The position numbers and the translations under genes are program-made. Shown here piece by piece: positions 10,472 to 21,856 of a stretch of DNA of 50,380 nt. The DNA comes from Gnetum montanum (Eukaryota > Streptophyta > Gnetopsida > Gnetales > Gnetaceae): assembly GCA_015680685.1 (NCBI GenBank), contig MNCI01016492.1, positions 82,747-133,126 on the forward strand. The letters are read 5' to 3'. The first letter of the stretch is position 1. Each line of letters begins with the position of its first letter. The notes beneath the pieces are model-generated. The model was not told the DNA's origin, ran no database searches, and worked only from the letters and a program-made list of their open reading frames with translations.

Positions 10472-11747
10472 TAAAACACCATGAAATTTTGAGACCTCGA
10501 TGATTCAGCAAAGTCTCAAAATTTAGGCAAGGATTTCACAAGCATAGAATTAAGACATCCAAGCGATGGAAGCACCGAAAAATAGTTGCACATCTTAGCA
10601 AGTTTTGTTTCTCGGCTGAGGGCCTACTACGCTATGCTACACAGCTCAGCATAACAAACTTCAGGAGGACAAAATCGAACAAGGGATGCATAGTGACAAC
10701 ACTTCAACTTTGCAAGTTAACCATGCTTCAAAAAATCTTAACTTTTTGTGTATTATGCTGTGTTATGCTACGCAGAGTAACTCAAGTAGCACAGTTGAAA
10801 TAGCCACAACAACAAGGATAGAAAAATTTAAACAGTAGCATTCATTACACCACGATATGCTTTCCAGCATATTACAATGTAGCTGTAGGTTGTTTACGCT
10901 ATGCTACGCTTCAAAGCATGGCACAGTGTAGCGTCACAAACTTTAGCTGCAGCATGCCAGGTCAATGACATTCTATGGGCCCAAGACACATGTCATCTAA
11001 ACCACACTCTTCTCCTAACCCTAATCCTATAAATACCCTGGTAGACAATACTCAAAGGGTTGGTTGCTTAGTGTGTTGGTTGGTTTTGTTGGCTGGCTGG
11101 CGAAGAAAAAAAAAGAGTTGGAAACAAAAACAAAGAGTTCGAAAATTTTGAGGCAGTTGATGAAAAGTTGCAAGAGCATCGACGATGATTGAGAGAAGCT
11201 TTTTGGCCAGAGATTGCAAGTTAGCGAACATTTTTCTTTGAGCCTGACTCCCTTGCATCCAAATTGGCTAATCAACAAGGTAGATTGGCCTTTTGCTTGT
11301 TTAATCTCTAAATAGCTTCTTATTTGTGGCGGATACTTAGTCCAAACCGAAGTCCACTTACAAATCCTATTGTATTCATCATATTTTTTCATAAGACAGA
11401 TCCCAGATCTCAAGATCATGCATTTTCTAAATTCAATTCATTGCATCCTGTTTACATTGAATTTTACAGTCGTTTTGCATAGTTTACATCATTTTCATTA
11501 CGTTCAAGATCCAATCTTGGAGTAGATCTCCTATTCTCATCAGTTGGTATTACGTTTTCATATCAAATTGTCATCTCATTACATGATCTTTAACAACTTT
11601 ACTAATTAAGTAAGTCCCTGTCTGATGGACAAGACCGTTCAAGGTACCTTGGATTTTTTTTCACTAGCACGGCCCTCGCACTGATCCAGGGTATGTACTT
11701 GAAAATCCTCTCGGTGTTTCCAGCAACTAACTTTTTCTGTCGTTACA
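10472..11747 (+). repeat. 5' LTR of element E (LTR-A)
   Basis: 1276 bp, beginning TAAAACACCATGAAAT (the right copy keeps TG, so the first G has mutated) and ending CGTTACA, two bases before the primer site. It matches 28040-29321 throughout and, in reverse, 23391-21857. It contains imperfect hairpins built from TACGCTATGCTACGC-like words at 10627-10660, 10750-10785 and 10895-10935. A possible TATA element, CTATAAATACC, lies near 11028. Confidence 0.9.
11027..11037 (+). promoter_or_regulatory. Putative TATA element in LTR-A
   Basis: CCTATAAATAC inside the LTR, followed by the moderately conserved U3/R segment TCAAAGGGTTGGTTGC. The matching site in LTR-C is CTTATAGATACC (28601). This is a good candidate for the element's transcription start region; it is inferred from sequence only. 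Confidence 0.5.
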
Positions 11748-11751
11748 GTTT

Positions 11752-11770
11752 TCTAGTGCTAGAAGGAGGA
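11752..11770 (+). promoter_or_regulatory. Primer-binding site of element E
   Basis: TCTAGTGCTAGAAGGAGGA, placed just after the LTR end (11747) with a GTTT spacer. The same site follows the LTR in D, F and G, which shows that it is a family feature. The tRNA was not identified. Confidence 0.8.
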
Positions 11771-11985
11771 CCTGAACCTCCAATCTACATTTCATGGATA
11801 GTCCTGTAAGCTACCTGTACCCATTATCGACTAATGTAAATGTGATACCTCCGTGGTTGTTTACGTGATCCTATGCTACAGATCAGTCGCTCCGACGATT
11901 CTTCTGGAATCCAGTAAGACAAAAAGCCCATGTTTACCTTTGTGATCTTTATCCTCATTAGCATTACCTTCTAGCTGGGTAGAAA
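11771..11985 (+). other. Leader of element E
   Basis: Non-coding sequence between primer site and gag. It is closely matched, in reverse, by 21832-21602 in G (blocks TGGATAGTCCT, TGTACCCATTAT and ACCTCCGTGGTTGTTTACG-like), which supports a conserved packaging or leader function. Confidence 0.7.
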
Positions 11986-14580
11986 ATGGCTATGACAACC
12001 ACCACAGTTCCCACCGCTAGTCTCGAAAATCCCTTGACGATGCAAGCTATGCCTGCTAGTGTCAAGCCACCAACCAGTCTAGTGTGGCCACACCAGTCCC
12101 TTAGGATTCAAAAAAAAGAACCTGAGGGGCACCCTAAGCACACAAAAAATTACAACTTCCTTTGTGCCAAACTTATGGAAAATCTACCTATGTACCCACA
12201 CAAACTTGAAGAGAAACACGAATACGAGTTCATATACTATAACGGGAAGGAATTCGTTCCTTTGCCTAATGCTTCCATACCCCGGAAGAACTGGAAACAG
12301 TGGATCTTGGACCAACTATTAATGGCTAGGGTGTCAATAGAATAATGAGACGAGGTGTTCTGTGATGAAGCATTCCACCATGGGCAGGAGGACCTAGATT
12401 CCCACTCCGAGGGAGGCAGTCATGCTAGCTTTGTTATTGCTCCTCCCTCCACAATGACCTATGAAAATCCACTTTTTATGATCACTATGCCTTTATCCTC
12501 TTCTACCACCAACCGTGTTGTGAACTTTTCACATCAACATTTTTTCTCTCTAGCTCCCTTTTCGGATGTTATCCCTTCACAGTTCATTCCTCCATAGTCA
12601 CATTCATCCAACCCATCGCATTGTGTACTTACACCTACGTTACCATATGTGCATGCAGTACCGACTTCACAATTATACACAGCTTCTACATCCATCCCAC
12701 CTTTTGCCCCTGCTCCACCAGTAGCCGCAGGACCCACCCTTACCCTATGGTGGGCTTCAGATATGTCACCCCCTGTTGCACAGCCTACATAGATGTCCTA
12801 TTTGCCTCATCATCAACACCAGGTTCCACAGGTGGTAAATCCAACTATATGGTCATTGTCTATCTCACTAGCTATGCAAACAGCGTATCCTATGGCACAA
12901 TTGATGATTGTCGCACTACTTGCATCACCTACTGGGTGGTGGATGACACAGCTAGTACTGCCCACAGGGATAGTTCTGACAGCATCACCTACAAGCCATG
13001 TTGTTGCTCCTATCCTGCCACCAGTCATGGCTCCACCTATTATTCCAAAACCAACCTCTTCATCCTCAAGTCTAGAACAAGCCTTCCAGCTTATTTAGAC
13101 CCTTACCGAAGAGGTTAAACACCTCAAAGCTACAAGTTCTAATGCAGTACAGGTCATGGATTTCTACCATGACAATCCTATAAATCTAGCAGTTCCCATC
13201 TTGTCATTACCTTCTAGGATTCCACTTCCCCATTTCACAAAATATAATGGGGAAGGTGATTCCAATTCTCATCTCGTTACCTTTAGGTAAGAGTCATTGT
13301 TGCTGCAAAAATGGCCACATACCATTATACATGTTTTTGCTATGTCCCTAATAGGTAAAGCTTCAAATTGGTATCGTGCACTTCCATGCTCTTCCATTTC
13401 AACCTTGGAAGAGCTGCTGACTCATTTTGTAACCCATTTCAAATACAACCTGAAGCCAAAGGTCACATTGGACTAGTTAATGGGAGTTAAGCAGGATCTA
13501 CTCAAGCTGGTCCAAAATTTTATACAGTGGTGGAGCGTCACCTTGAATGAAATCCTTGAGCCCATCATGGAGGCCCATCTGTTGGTAATTTTCAAGGGGA
13601 CAATCAATGAATTTATTAATTCTAAACTGTATTATCTCACTCCTTGCTCCCTCAGCCAAGCCTTCACTCAGACTAAGAGCATCCAAGATGCAGTAGAGGC
13701 TAGCAAAGACCTGTCATATGTGGCCTATAAAAATGCCCACAACAAAAGCAAAGACAAGGGCAAGGCTGCAGCAACAACGGTAGCAGTCGTGGCCGAAGAG
13801 GTCAATAAGAAAAATAACAAAAAAAAGATAGCTACGGTGCTTGCTAAGGAAATAGCTAGCTCAAAAAATGTCTACCAGTAAATAGTATTGGCTCCTGAGA
13901 CATCGCAATAGCCGAAGCCTAATTTCGAGCGTAAATAAGGCTCAAAATATACGGCTCTACCTGTTAAGCCCTCAGAAATTCTAAAGCAATTACTGGGAAC
14001 TGATCACATTCAACACAAGAAGGTGTCTAAGGAGGCTCTAAAATGCCATAGAAGGCATTGTGAGCTACTCAAGAATCCCTCCTTGGCCCTGCCAAATGAA
14101 CCACTAGTTCCCAAGAACTTCAAGCTGGATCATTTCTGTGACTACCACCAACTGTGTGGTCATGACATGGACTATTGTTGGGTGTTGAAAGATGACATTC
14201 AATGCATGATCAACCAAGGCAAGCTAATCCTTGATAGCAATAGTCTGGTTCGTCCAGAAAACTAGTCTATGCATGTGTACCAAGACCCGTTGAATGCAAA
14301 TAACGAAGGATACACTATCAACTGGTGGGTAAGGATGGTGATGATGCAGCACCACCATAGCAACCCTTTGTGCTACACATGCCTCCTCACCCACCTCACA
14401 TGACAAACTCGTCGATATTGATGGACATGGTGCATCAACAACCCTTTGTCCTCCGAGTTCCACCTCCGACATCTATTCCGTCGTCGATTGTCATTAAAGC
14501 TGTGGCCCAGTCCACACCCATACCTAAGGCACCCTTTGTCATTAGGGTGCTAAAGTCATTAGCTACTCTTGCTACATAGG
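11986..14580 (+). pseudogene. gag: gag pseudogene of element E
   Basis: Capsid polyprotein remnant. Start MAMTTTTVPTASLENP aligns with the start of G gag on the minus strand (21601). Order: group-specific N-terminal domain (12150-12340); Pro/Ser/Thr-rich middle (12430-13080); Retrotrans_gag core (about 13220-13700) with IPLPHFTKYNGEGD and GKASNWYRALP; Lys-rich basic stretch (13730-13850); and a zinc-knuckle-like motif CDYHQLCGHDMDYC (about 14140-14180; C-x2-H-x4-H-x4-C). After the shared segment KAPFVIRV (14530-14555) it parts company with G, which goes on to protease. Stops are mainly TAG. Confidence 0.85.
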
Positions 14581-14705
14581 TAGTTGGACTAATGAAGCTA
14601 TTTTTGGCTGTAACCCCCAATGTCACTGCAGGCGAAATGCTAACCCTAGTTAACTCCTTCAGCAAAGAAGTCGAGCATCTCTACATACGCATGCATAACA
14701 TGCAT

Positions 14706-14771
14706 GTAAGTTTTGATATTGACGCTTGACTATTTGCTGACTTTTTTGACGTTCCCTCTGATGGCCTTTAG
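14706..14771 (+). other. Intron 1 of the six-exon pseudogene
   Basis: GTAAGT donor after the codon CAT and TTTAG acceptor before GTAGAGG; 66 bp, phase 0. A CTGAC branch-like word is at 14736. Removal joins NMH to VEEKSK. Confidence 0.7.
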
Positions 14772-15489
14772 GTAGAGGAAAAGTCAAAGAGGAGTTCTCA
14801 CCACCAAAAGGAGATAGAGGAGTGGCTAGGGGTTAACAAGAAAGTGAAAGGAATCCTTGCTAATAAAATTGAGCTAGAGATGGCTCATACCATTTATCCC
14901 CTCTTTCGAGCCCGTGCCTTCCCCAAGTTTCTTTCCCAGGGGAGAATCCTTACCATAGAGTAGGCTCAAATCATGCGAGAGGTTATGGAGGAGGGAACAT
15001 AGTATAATTGGACCAGCTACTTCGTTGAAGGCCTACAAGCTGAAATGGTCAAGCTTCACAAGAAGATTGAGTCACAATTCAACGTGCATTTCACCTTCTT
15101 TATAGCTTGCTTTCAGCATTTTGCCAAATTCCTTGTGGTTCAGAGGGATGGAATTTAGGTGCAATAGGATTGTAACCAGATTTCCAAACCTTGGATTTCC
15201 CAAGTTTTTGCCACCACCCAATCGCAAGATCCCCCTAAAGGCATTGGGGATTCCCTTTCACTTACAACTAAGAGTTTGGCGGTGCCTCATACGTGGGGCT
15301 AGGACAGTGTGGGTGGAGCGCTCACTTCTTTCACCAGTAGTGTGTCGAGGGGGAAATGCCTTGCAACAGAAATAGTGGATTCGTCAGTCCAGCAGAAAAA
15401 ACATCGTCCGATCATGGAGTCTGCTGGTCCGACTGACGTAGATAGAAAGAGGTTGCAAATTAAGTTTCACAAGAATGATCTCCCAGCTA

Positions 15490-15589
15490 GTAAGTAGAGA
15501 GATGCGTAATTAGTTTATATATTTGTCACGTTGCGTATAGATGTGGTGTCACATAGCATTTGTAAGTGTTTCGATTAACTATTTTTTAG
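15490..15589 (+). other. Intron 2 of the six-exon pseudogene
   Basis: GTAAGT donor, ATTTTTTAG acceptor, 100 bp, phase 1. A branch-like GATTAAC lies about 15 bases upstream of the acceptor. Splicing joins NDLPA to DKGKNVEEL and removes an in-frame stop (GTAAGTAG). Confidence 0.75.
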
Positions 15590-15796
15590 CAGACAAAGGA
15601 AAGAATGTAGAGGAGTTGACCCCTAAAATAGGAACAATAGTCATTCGATGTGAAGAAGAGGCTCCAATTTTGGAAAAGGAGGCCCCTGTTAGTAATGCAA
15701 GTGGCACACAGGTTCTTGTGCACGAAGAAGAGATGGAAGTAGAGGATGCTGAAGTCCTTTTGGATGAAATGGGAAAAGGGGAGCAGCTTGTCACTG

Positions 15797-15939
15797 GTGA
15801 GTTTGACATTTCCTCAGAGGGAAACCTTATGTTACTACCATCAACGGTTTTGTTGGATTGAGTTTTACATTATTGTAATGTCTCAATTATCCTTTATGTC
15901 TATCACACTATGTCTAACCTGTTTTTGTTTGCATAATAG
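15797..15939 (+). other. Intron 3 of the six-exon pseudogene
   Basis: GTGAGT donor, CATAATAG acceptor, 143 bp, phase 1, with TCTAAC as a likely branch site at about 15913. Splicing continues the frame as VTGTFDAGVVP. Confidence 0.75.
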
Positions 15940-16077
15940 GTACTTTTGACGCTGGTGTCGTGCCCTTGTCAGTGGCATCCACTCAGTATTGGGGTGAGAC
16001 CCCTAATAAATTTTCCTTTATAGAAGGCATTGGAAAGGATATGATCAGCTGTCTAGAGCGAATCGATCCTAATATTG

Positions 16078-16162
16078 GTACGCAAGTGTTATAACGCAGG
16101 GATTGTTGGCATTACGATATTGTATCATTTTTTTGCGTCTAATTATTATTTTTATGTTACAG
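16078..16162 (+). other. Intron 4 of the six-exon pseudogene
   Basis: GTACGC donor, ATGTTACAG acceptor with a preceding T-rich tract, 85 bp, phase 1. Splicing joins DPNI to GSHLRWDPKEPV. Confidence 0.75.
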
Positions 16163-16981
16163 GATCTCACCTTAGATGGGATCCCAAAGAGCCTGTTAAC
16201 TTGGACACCGCCCCTAAACCCTCACCAGAGCTGACCGAAGTGCCACGCAGCCTTTACGATGAATTGCGTAAATGTGCGTTATGCTCGACCCGCTCTTTAT
16301 GGGAGTGCTAGAACATCAAAAAAGCTCTTTGGAAGAGGTTGCAGAAAGCAGAAAAGGAGAAGAAATTCCTAACCAGTAGGGTCGAGGACCTGGAATCTCG
16401 AAATGAATTTTTGCTAGCTCAAGAGACCAATGATGGGAATTGGCAAAGAGCTGTAATTGACTACACTCACTATTGGATGGTCGTCAGAAACAACGTCCAA
16501 GCCAGTCGTGAACCCATTGAGAAATGGATGCAAAAGAATCTCCTAGCCCAGAAGAACCAAGACTAGAAGGATTATAGCATGATGGTCCAAGAATGGGGAC
16601 AGACAGAAATATCATAAGCATGTGTATAACCGAGAATGTGCTGCATACTGCCAACATTACAGGGATTCTGCTATTGAAGCGCAGTCCCTTCGAATATTTA
16701 TTGATGTCATCATTGCTTATGGAGCATACGAAAAGTTTCAGGAGCAAGTGAGAATAAGCGCTTCCCCAGAGAAGGAAATAACCCTCCTTGGCGGGGAGAT
16801 CACTGTCCCTTCCTTCTTCCCTGAACCGCCCCGATGGACTCCTGTGGAGAAGGGGAAGGTTAAGGCTGGAACTGCTCTAGGAGATGGCATTTGTTCTGAG
16901 CTTACCGAGGAAGAGATCATGCAACATATGTCGGTTGGTTTGGAACAAATTCCTTTCATAGTTGACGCGGGACCATCACAG

Positions 16982-17057
16982 GTAAATTGTAGGCGTATTG
17001 CATTCTTGTTATGCGTAGTCTCGATGGCAATGCTAACGTGCACATCATGTCAAACTG
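16982..17057 (+). other. Intron 5 of the six-exon pseudogene, decayed acceptor
   Basis: GTAAAT donor after CAG (GPSQ) and a TGCTAAC branch-like word near 17030. The acceptor that would restore the frame is TG instead of AG (17056-17057). A true AG at 17017-17018 leads straight into stops. The assignment is less sure than for introns 1-4. Confidence 0.5.
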
Positions 17058-17315
17058 TATGATCGGAATGAGAAAGATCCTCATGAAGATAAGCATAATG
17101 GAAATGATGATCCATGTGAAGAGGATCTTCATGAGGAGGCGTATGATGAAGATGATCAAACTCGCAGTGAGAAATCCCATGAGGAAGAGCCTTTCAGAGA
17201 GGACCACCCCCACGAAGAGACACCACACGAATAAGGTCCCTATGATGATGATTTTCTTGAGGCAAATGTGGAGTTGGATGACATATGTGGAAGTGTTAGT
17301 AAAGGTGACGTGTGA

Positions 17316-17429
17316 CGTGGCCATATTGGTCAACATTTTATTGTATTGGAATGGAGTAAAAGAAAATGTCTTTTGGCCCATGTAGGATAGAGTAAAGATT
17401 TTATCTTTCATGAAGTGGAACATATCGTT
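17316..17429 (+). other. Possible 3' untranslated sequence of the six-exon pseudogene
   Basis: Short AT-rich segment between the terminal TGA and the tandem array. No frame and no poly-A signal that I would defend. The boundary between E and the nested G lies here or at the array edge. Confidence 0.35.
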
Positions 17430-17444
17430 AGAAGGATTGCACTT

Positions 17445-17860
17445 TCTTTAGGCCATAAATAGTTTAAGGCCATTTTTGGCTGTGCCATTATAAGCGTAAA
17501 CAAATAAATGAAATCGCCAGTTTAATACCATAGTGGGCCGTAAATAGTTTAAGGCCATTTCGGGCTATCACTAGTTTAAGGACATTTCGGGCCATCATCA
17601 TCTTAAGCGTAAAAGGATAAATTACATTTGCCAGTTTTAGACCATGGAGGGCCGCAACTAGTTTAAGGCCATTTCGGGCCATAAATAGTTTAAGGCCATT
17701 TTGAGCCAGACTATTGTATGTGTAAAAGAATAAAATAAATAAAAACTGAGTTGCCAGTTTTAGGCCATGGCGGGCCGTAAATAGTTTAAGGCCATTTTGG
17801 GTCATAAATAGTTTAAGGCCATTCCAGGCTAGACTATCATATGTGTAAAAGAATAATGCA
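17445..17860 (-). repeat. Higher-order tandem repeat, GGCCTTAAACTA unit
   Basis: The word TTTAAGGCCATTT followed by YGGGCC recurs at about 30-bp spacing (17462, 17546, 17571, 17661, 17690, 17785, 17813). A larger unit of about 113-123 bp is marked by GCCAGTTTWRNACCATRGNGGGCC at 17516, 17630 and 17753, each preceded by TAAGCGTAAA or ATGTGTAAAAGAATAA. On the minus strand it contains TAAAACTGGCAA, the core of the array at 26470-26860, so it probably belongs to minus-strand element G. Confidence 0.8.
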
Positions 17861-18033
17861 ACACAAGAAAGAGCATAAACTATGTAATAGTAAACAATGT
17901 GGACTGATACAACATGTCACGCTAATGTGTTCATTCGCTAGCTCTGTAGTTGTTTCTTGATCATATTTAGGTTTGGCGACACGTATGGGCAAGGAGGCTT
18001 ATTATAGCATTCCTCTACGCTACCATATTCTCC

Positions 18034-18560
18034 CTAGAAGGGTAGTTCAGCCCAAGTCAAGCTTTCATTGGCCACTGTATCGACCTGTTCAATTGTTGGG
18101 ACAAGGGTTTGATCTTCGGGGACTTCAATCTCTGACCCTTGTTCCATTTCTACGTTGTTAACCGCTTGAGGAGTCATCTTATCACCATGGATGATCAATT
18201 CCCCTCCCACATAGGGCAAGTGGATCTCTTGGTAAATGGGTGATGAGACTACCCTTAATTGAGCTAACCAAGACCTCCCTAAGATTAGGTTGAAGTTGGG
18301 CATCTCCTCGACGATGATGAACACTGCGTTTGTGAGGAATTGATCCCCTACTACAAATTTGATGTGTACCATTCCCTTAACTTGCACTCTTGCCCTGTGA
18401 AATGACTTCAAACATGTCATTGTCATGGGATTAATCTGGTTGAGCAAACCTAGTTTGTCGACTATAGAGAATGGAATGACATTGGAAGTAGCCCTGTCAT
18501 CTACGTGTACTCTTTAGATTTTGTACTGGCCAACCAAAATAGTGATGAACATGGATGCTA
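18034..18560 (-). pseudogene. Retropepsin pseudogene of element G
   Basis: Aspartic protease of the polyprotein. Minus-strand frame shows VHVDDRATSNVIPFSIVDKL, where Tat-type elements usually have D-[DN]-G-[AS] in the active site; the Gly is replaced by Arg. The C-terminal half is an open 137-residue frame (18447-18034) with VKGMVHIKFVVGD and the retropepsin motif FNLILGRSWLAQL. It is the only protease I found in the E/G complex. Stops upstream and the active-site change make it inactive. Confidence 0.8.
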
Positions 18561-18599
18561 TTGTCACCTGACCCTTTTCTAGGTCATCCTTAATGGATT

Positions 18600-21500
18600 C
18601 TTCATGAAATGTTATTTGGGGAGATCATAGTTATTCAGGAGTGGGGGAAAGCATAATCGAATGGATTGCTTCTTCATTTGCTAGCAATTTTTCATCCACA
18701 GATATGGACGTTAGCATGCGAACCATGGCTTCACGATGCTTTTGGGATGTTATCCACAAGTCGTACAGGCTCAATGTTGTATTTTTCTATTTGAGAGCCT
18801 ACTTGACTTGCGTAAAAGCATCAAGGAGATCATGCCCAAGATATGGTTGTTTGTTACCCTTCTCTTCTTCCATTCGTCCCAAGAGACGAATCTCTTGGGG
18901 CTGAACAGTTTCTAGTTGAAGATTGTATTTTCTTGAGCAGGGAGAAGGTGGCCATGTTTGTGTAATGTCCCCTTTTTTAGAAGAAGGTGGGGCCAAGGGC
19001 GCTGAAGTGAGGAGTGTAGGCTCTGGGAATCCCAGCATAAGATGATCCTTAGCTGCGTCAACTATCATGTGTCCTTCTCCTTTCCTATTAGGTTGCAATT
19101 GGGGCATTGACTTAGATGGTTTCCCTTGCATAATAGGAACAACTGATGGCTTTGGCACCCTGATGACAAAGGGTGCCTTATGTGTGGGTGCGGGCTGGGC
19201 CATGGCTTTACCAATAGTAGGTTATGTGACAATGGTAGGAGACGGGACTCAGAGGACAAAAGGTTGTCGCTAAACCGCATCCATCAATGTCGATGGGCTT
19301 GTCACTTGAGACAACTGAGGAGGTCCATGTAAGACAAAGGGCTGGTTTGACTATGCCTAACCATCATCATCTGTACCTACCACATTGATAGTGTACCTTG
19401 CATTATTGGAATTTAACGGGTCTTGATACACATGCATGGACTAGTTTTCGGGATGGACCAGACTATTGCTATCTAAGATCAGTTTACCTTGATTGATCAT
19501 GCATTGAATGTCATCTTTCAATGCCTAGCAGTAATCCGTGTCATGACCACATAGCTGGTGATAGTCATAGAAGCGGTCCAGCCTAAAGTTTTTCGGGACT
19601 AGGGGTTTGTTTGGCAGGGCCAAGGAGGAATTCTTGAGCAACTCACAATGCCATCTATGGTGCTTAAGACCCTCCTTGGATACCTTCTTATGTTGGATGT
19701 GGCCAGTTCCTAGCAATTTCTTCAGAAGTTCTGAAGGCTTTACAGGTAGAGCCGTGTATTTTGAACAATCTTTACACTCAAAATTAGGCTTCGGCTACAG
19801 AGGTGCTTCAGGGGCAGAAGGAGTTTCTTGATCGGCATTGTTTGAGCTAGTTGTGGACTCAGCAGGATCCACAGATATTTTCTTGTTGTTGTTTTTCTTC
19901 TTGTCCCCCTCGGAAACCGCTGCTACTATCGTTGTCATAGCTTTACCTTTATCTTTACCCTTCCTATGGGCATTTGTGTAGACCACATACACTAGATCCT
20001 TGCTAGCCTCTACCACATCTTGGATGCTCTTAGTCTAAGTGAAGGCTTGGCTGAGGGAGTGGGAAGTGAGGTAATATAACTTAGACTTGATAAATTCATT
20101 AACTGCCCCCTTGAAAATTGCCAACATATGGGCCTCCGCGATGGGTTCACGGATTTCGTTCAAGGTGGCTCCACCACTGTATAAACTTTTGAACCGACTC
20201 GAGCAGGTCTTGCTTAACTCCCATGAGTTGGTCCAGCGTGAGTTATGGTTTCAGGTTGTACTTGAAATGAGTCATGAATTGAGTTAATAGCTCTTCCAAA
20301 GTTGAGATGGAAGCATGCGGGAGTGCTCGATACCAGTCCAAAGCTTTACCTGTTAGGGACATAGCAAAGACACAGATGATAGTATGTGGCCATTATTGTA
20401 ATAACAATGATTTTGACCTAAAAGTAATTAAATGGGCATTGGGATTGCCTTCCCCATTGTATTTTGTAAAATGGAGAAGTGACATCCCAAGAGGTAACGA
20501 TAAAATAGGCACTACCAGACTAATAGGATCATCATGGTAAAAATCCATGACTTGTATTGTGTCAGAATCGACAGCCTTGAGGCATTTAACTTCCTCTATA
20601 AGGGTTTGAAAAAGCTAGAAGGGTTGATCCAGACCTGTAGATGGAGAGGTCATTTCTGGAACAGCAGGAGGAGCCACGCTAGGTGCCGGAATAGGGGTGA
20701 CATCTTGGCCGATGGGCGATGCTATTGCAATTTTCTCTACAGGCGTTGCCGCTTGTGGCATCCACCACCCAATAGGTGGCACAGATGGGGCGACCGCCAT
20801 CGGCTGTGCCATTGGATATGTTGTTTGCGTGGTCAGGGGAATAAACAATGACCCTGTAGCGGGGTTTAGGGCCTGTGAAACCTAGTTTTGATGATGGGGG
20901 AGATGGGAAATCTCTGTAGAATGTGCAACGAGAGACATGTTTGGAACCCACCATGTTGTAGTGGCGGGTCCTATCGTGTAAGTCGAGATGAATGTAGGCG
21001 TTGTATGTAACTACGAAGTAGGTATTGCGTGTACATACGGTGACATGGGCGCAGGTGTATGATGAGATGGATTAGCTAACTACACCTACTGAGGAATGAT
21101 TTGTGATGGGACACCACCCGGGAGGGTAGTCGGAGAGAGAAAATGTAGCTGGGATGAGTATGGGACTCGATTAGTATTAGATAATGTTAAGGGCATGGTG
21201 ACCATAAACAAGGGGTTTACACGGGATGTTGTGGAGGGAGGGGCCACTGTCGATGTCCTAGCCATCAGCATTTGATCTAGGATCCACTGTTGTTGATTTG
21301 TGAGAGGTACAGTGGCATTTGGTGAAGGAATAAATTCCTTCCCATTGCAGTATATGAACTCGTATTCTCATTTCTATTTGAGTTCTTATGGATACATAGG
21401 TAGATTTGCTACAAGCTTAGCACAGAGGAAATTGTAATGCTCCCTATGCTAAGCATGTCCCTTGGGATCTTTGTTTTGAAGCCTAAGGGAGCGACATGGT

Positions 21501-21601
21501 CGTACCAGACTGGTTGGTGGCTCGACCATAGGAGGCATAGCTTGCAAAGTCCAAGGATTCTTGAGGTTAGAACTGTTAATAGCAGTGGTTGATGTAGCCA
21601 T
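18600..21601 (-). pseudogene. gag: gag pseudogene of element G
   Basis: Begins at the minus-strand ATG at 21601 (MATSTTAINSSN) and runs collinear with E gag: the Pro/Ala-rich middle (21270-20615), the basic KDKGKAMTTIVAAVSEGDK stretch (about 19975-19920), and the zinc-knuckle region YDYHQLCGHDTDYC (about 19570-19529), in which the first Cys of E is Tyr. The shared APFVIRV block is near 19170-19150, followed by a linker (to 18799) leading to protease. The linker shows what E lost when its gag became joined to the six-exon pseudogene. Confidence 0.8.
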
Positions 21602-21832
21602 TCTCTACAAGGTTTGAGAGTAATGACGACAAGGATAAAGATTGCAAGGGCAAAGGCAAACTAAGGCAATAATTGGGCTTTCTACCCTGCAGGATTCCAA
21701 AGGAATCGTCGAAGTGACCGATCTGCACCACACAATCTCGTAAACAACCATGGAGGTATTACATTTACATCAATCAATAATGGGTACAGACAGCTTATAG
21801 GACTATCCGTAAAACATAGATCGAAGGTTCAG

Positions 21833-21854
21833 GCCCTGCTTCTAGCACCAGAAA
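21833..21854 (-). promoter_or_regulatory. Primer-binding site of element G
   Basis: Minus strand reads TTTCTGGTGCTAGAAGCAGG, matching the E site with two differences. It follows the LTR-B end by two bases. Confidence 0.75.
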
Positions 21855-21856
21855 AC

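Larger units (their letters stand above)
14560..17315 (+). pseudogene. Six-exon pseudogene of unknown function inside element E
   Basis: Follows gag in frame but has five spliceosomal-type introns whose removal keeps one frame: exons about 14560-14705, 14772-15489, 15590-15796, 15940-16077, 16163-16981 and 17058-17315. Exon 2 holds AHTIYPLFRARAFPKFLSQG, the region IMREVMEEGT-YNWTSYFVE and HFTFFIACFQHFAKF. Exons 3-4 are acidic (VHEEEMEVEDAEVLL). Exon 5 is coiled-coil-like (QKAEKEKKFLTSRVEDLES) and contains a frameshift near 16590-16620; exon 6 is a Glu/Asp/His-rich tail ending SVSKGDV before TGA. Five of the six exon-2 and early exon-5 stops are TAG. I do not recognise the family; it could be a captured host gene or a spliced accessory frame of the element. 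Confidence 0.7.

Noticed and set aside
11027-11419. 130-residue minus-strand frame, with a relative at 28709-28990
   Set aside because: It lies antisense inside LTR-A, and the relative lies in LTR-C; frames there are conserved only because the LTRs are copies.
12621-13118. 165-residue plus-strand frame
   Set aside because: It overlaps E gag in another frame; the Pro/Ser/Thr-rich gag frame is the one conserved in G.
16956-17423. 155-residue minus-strand frame
   Set aside because: It is the complement of the Glu/Asp/His-rich last exon; low-complexity acidic codons leave the opposite strand free of stops.
17488-17805. Minus-strand frame with repeated NGLKL
   Set aside because: The peptide repeat simply reflects the tandem DNA array; the repeat is imperfect and the frame has no conserved start or domain.
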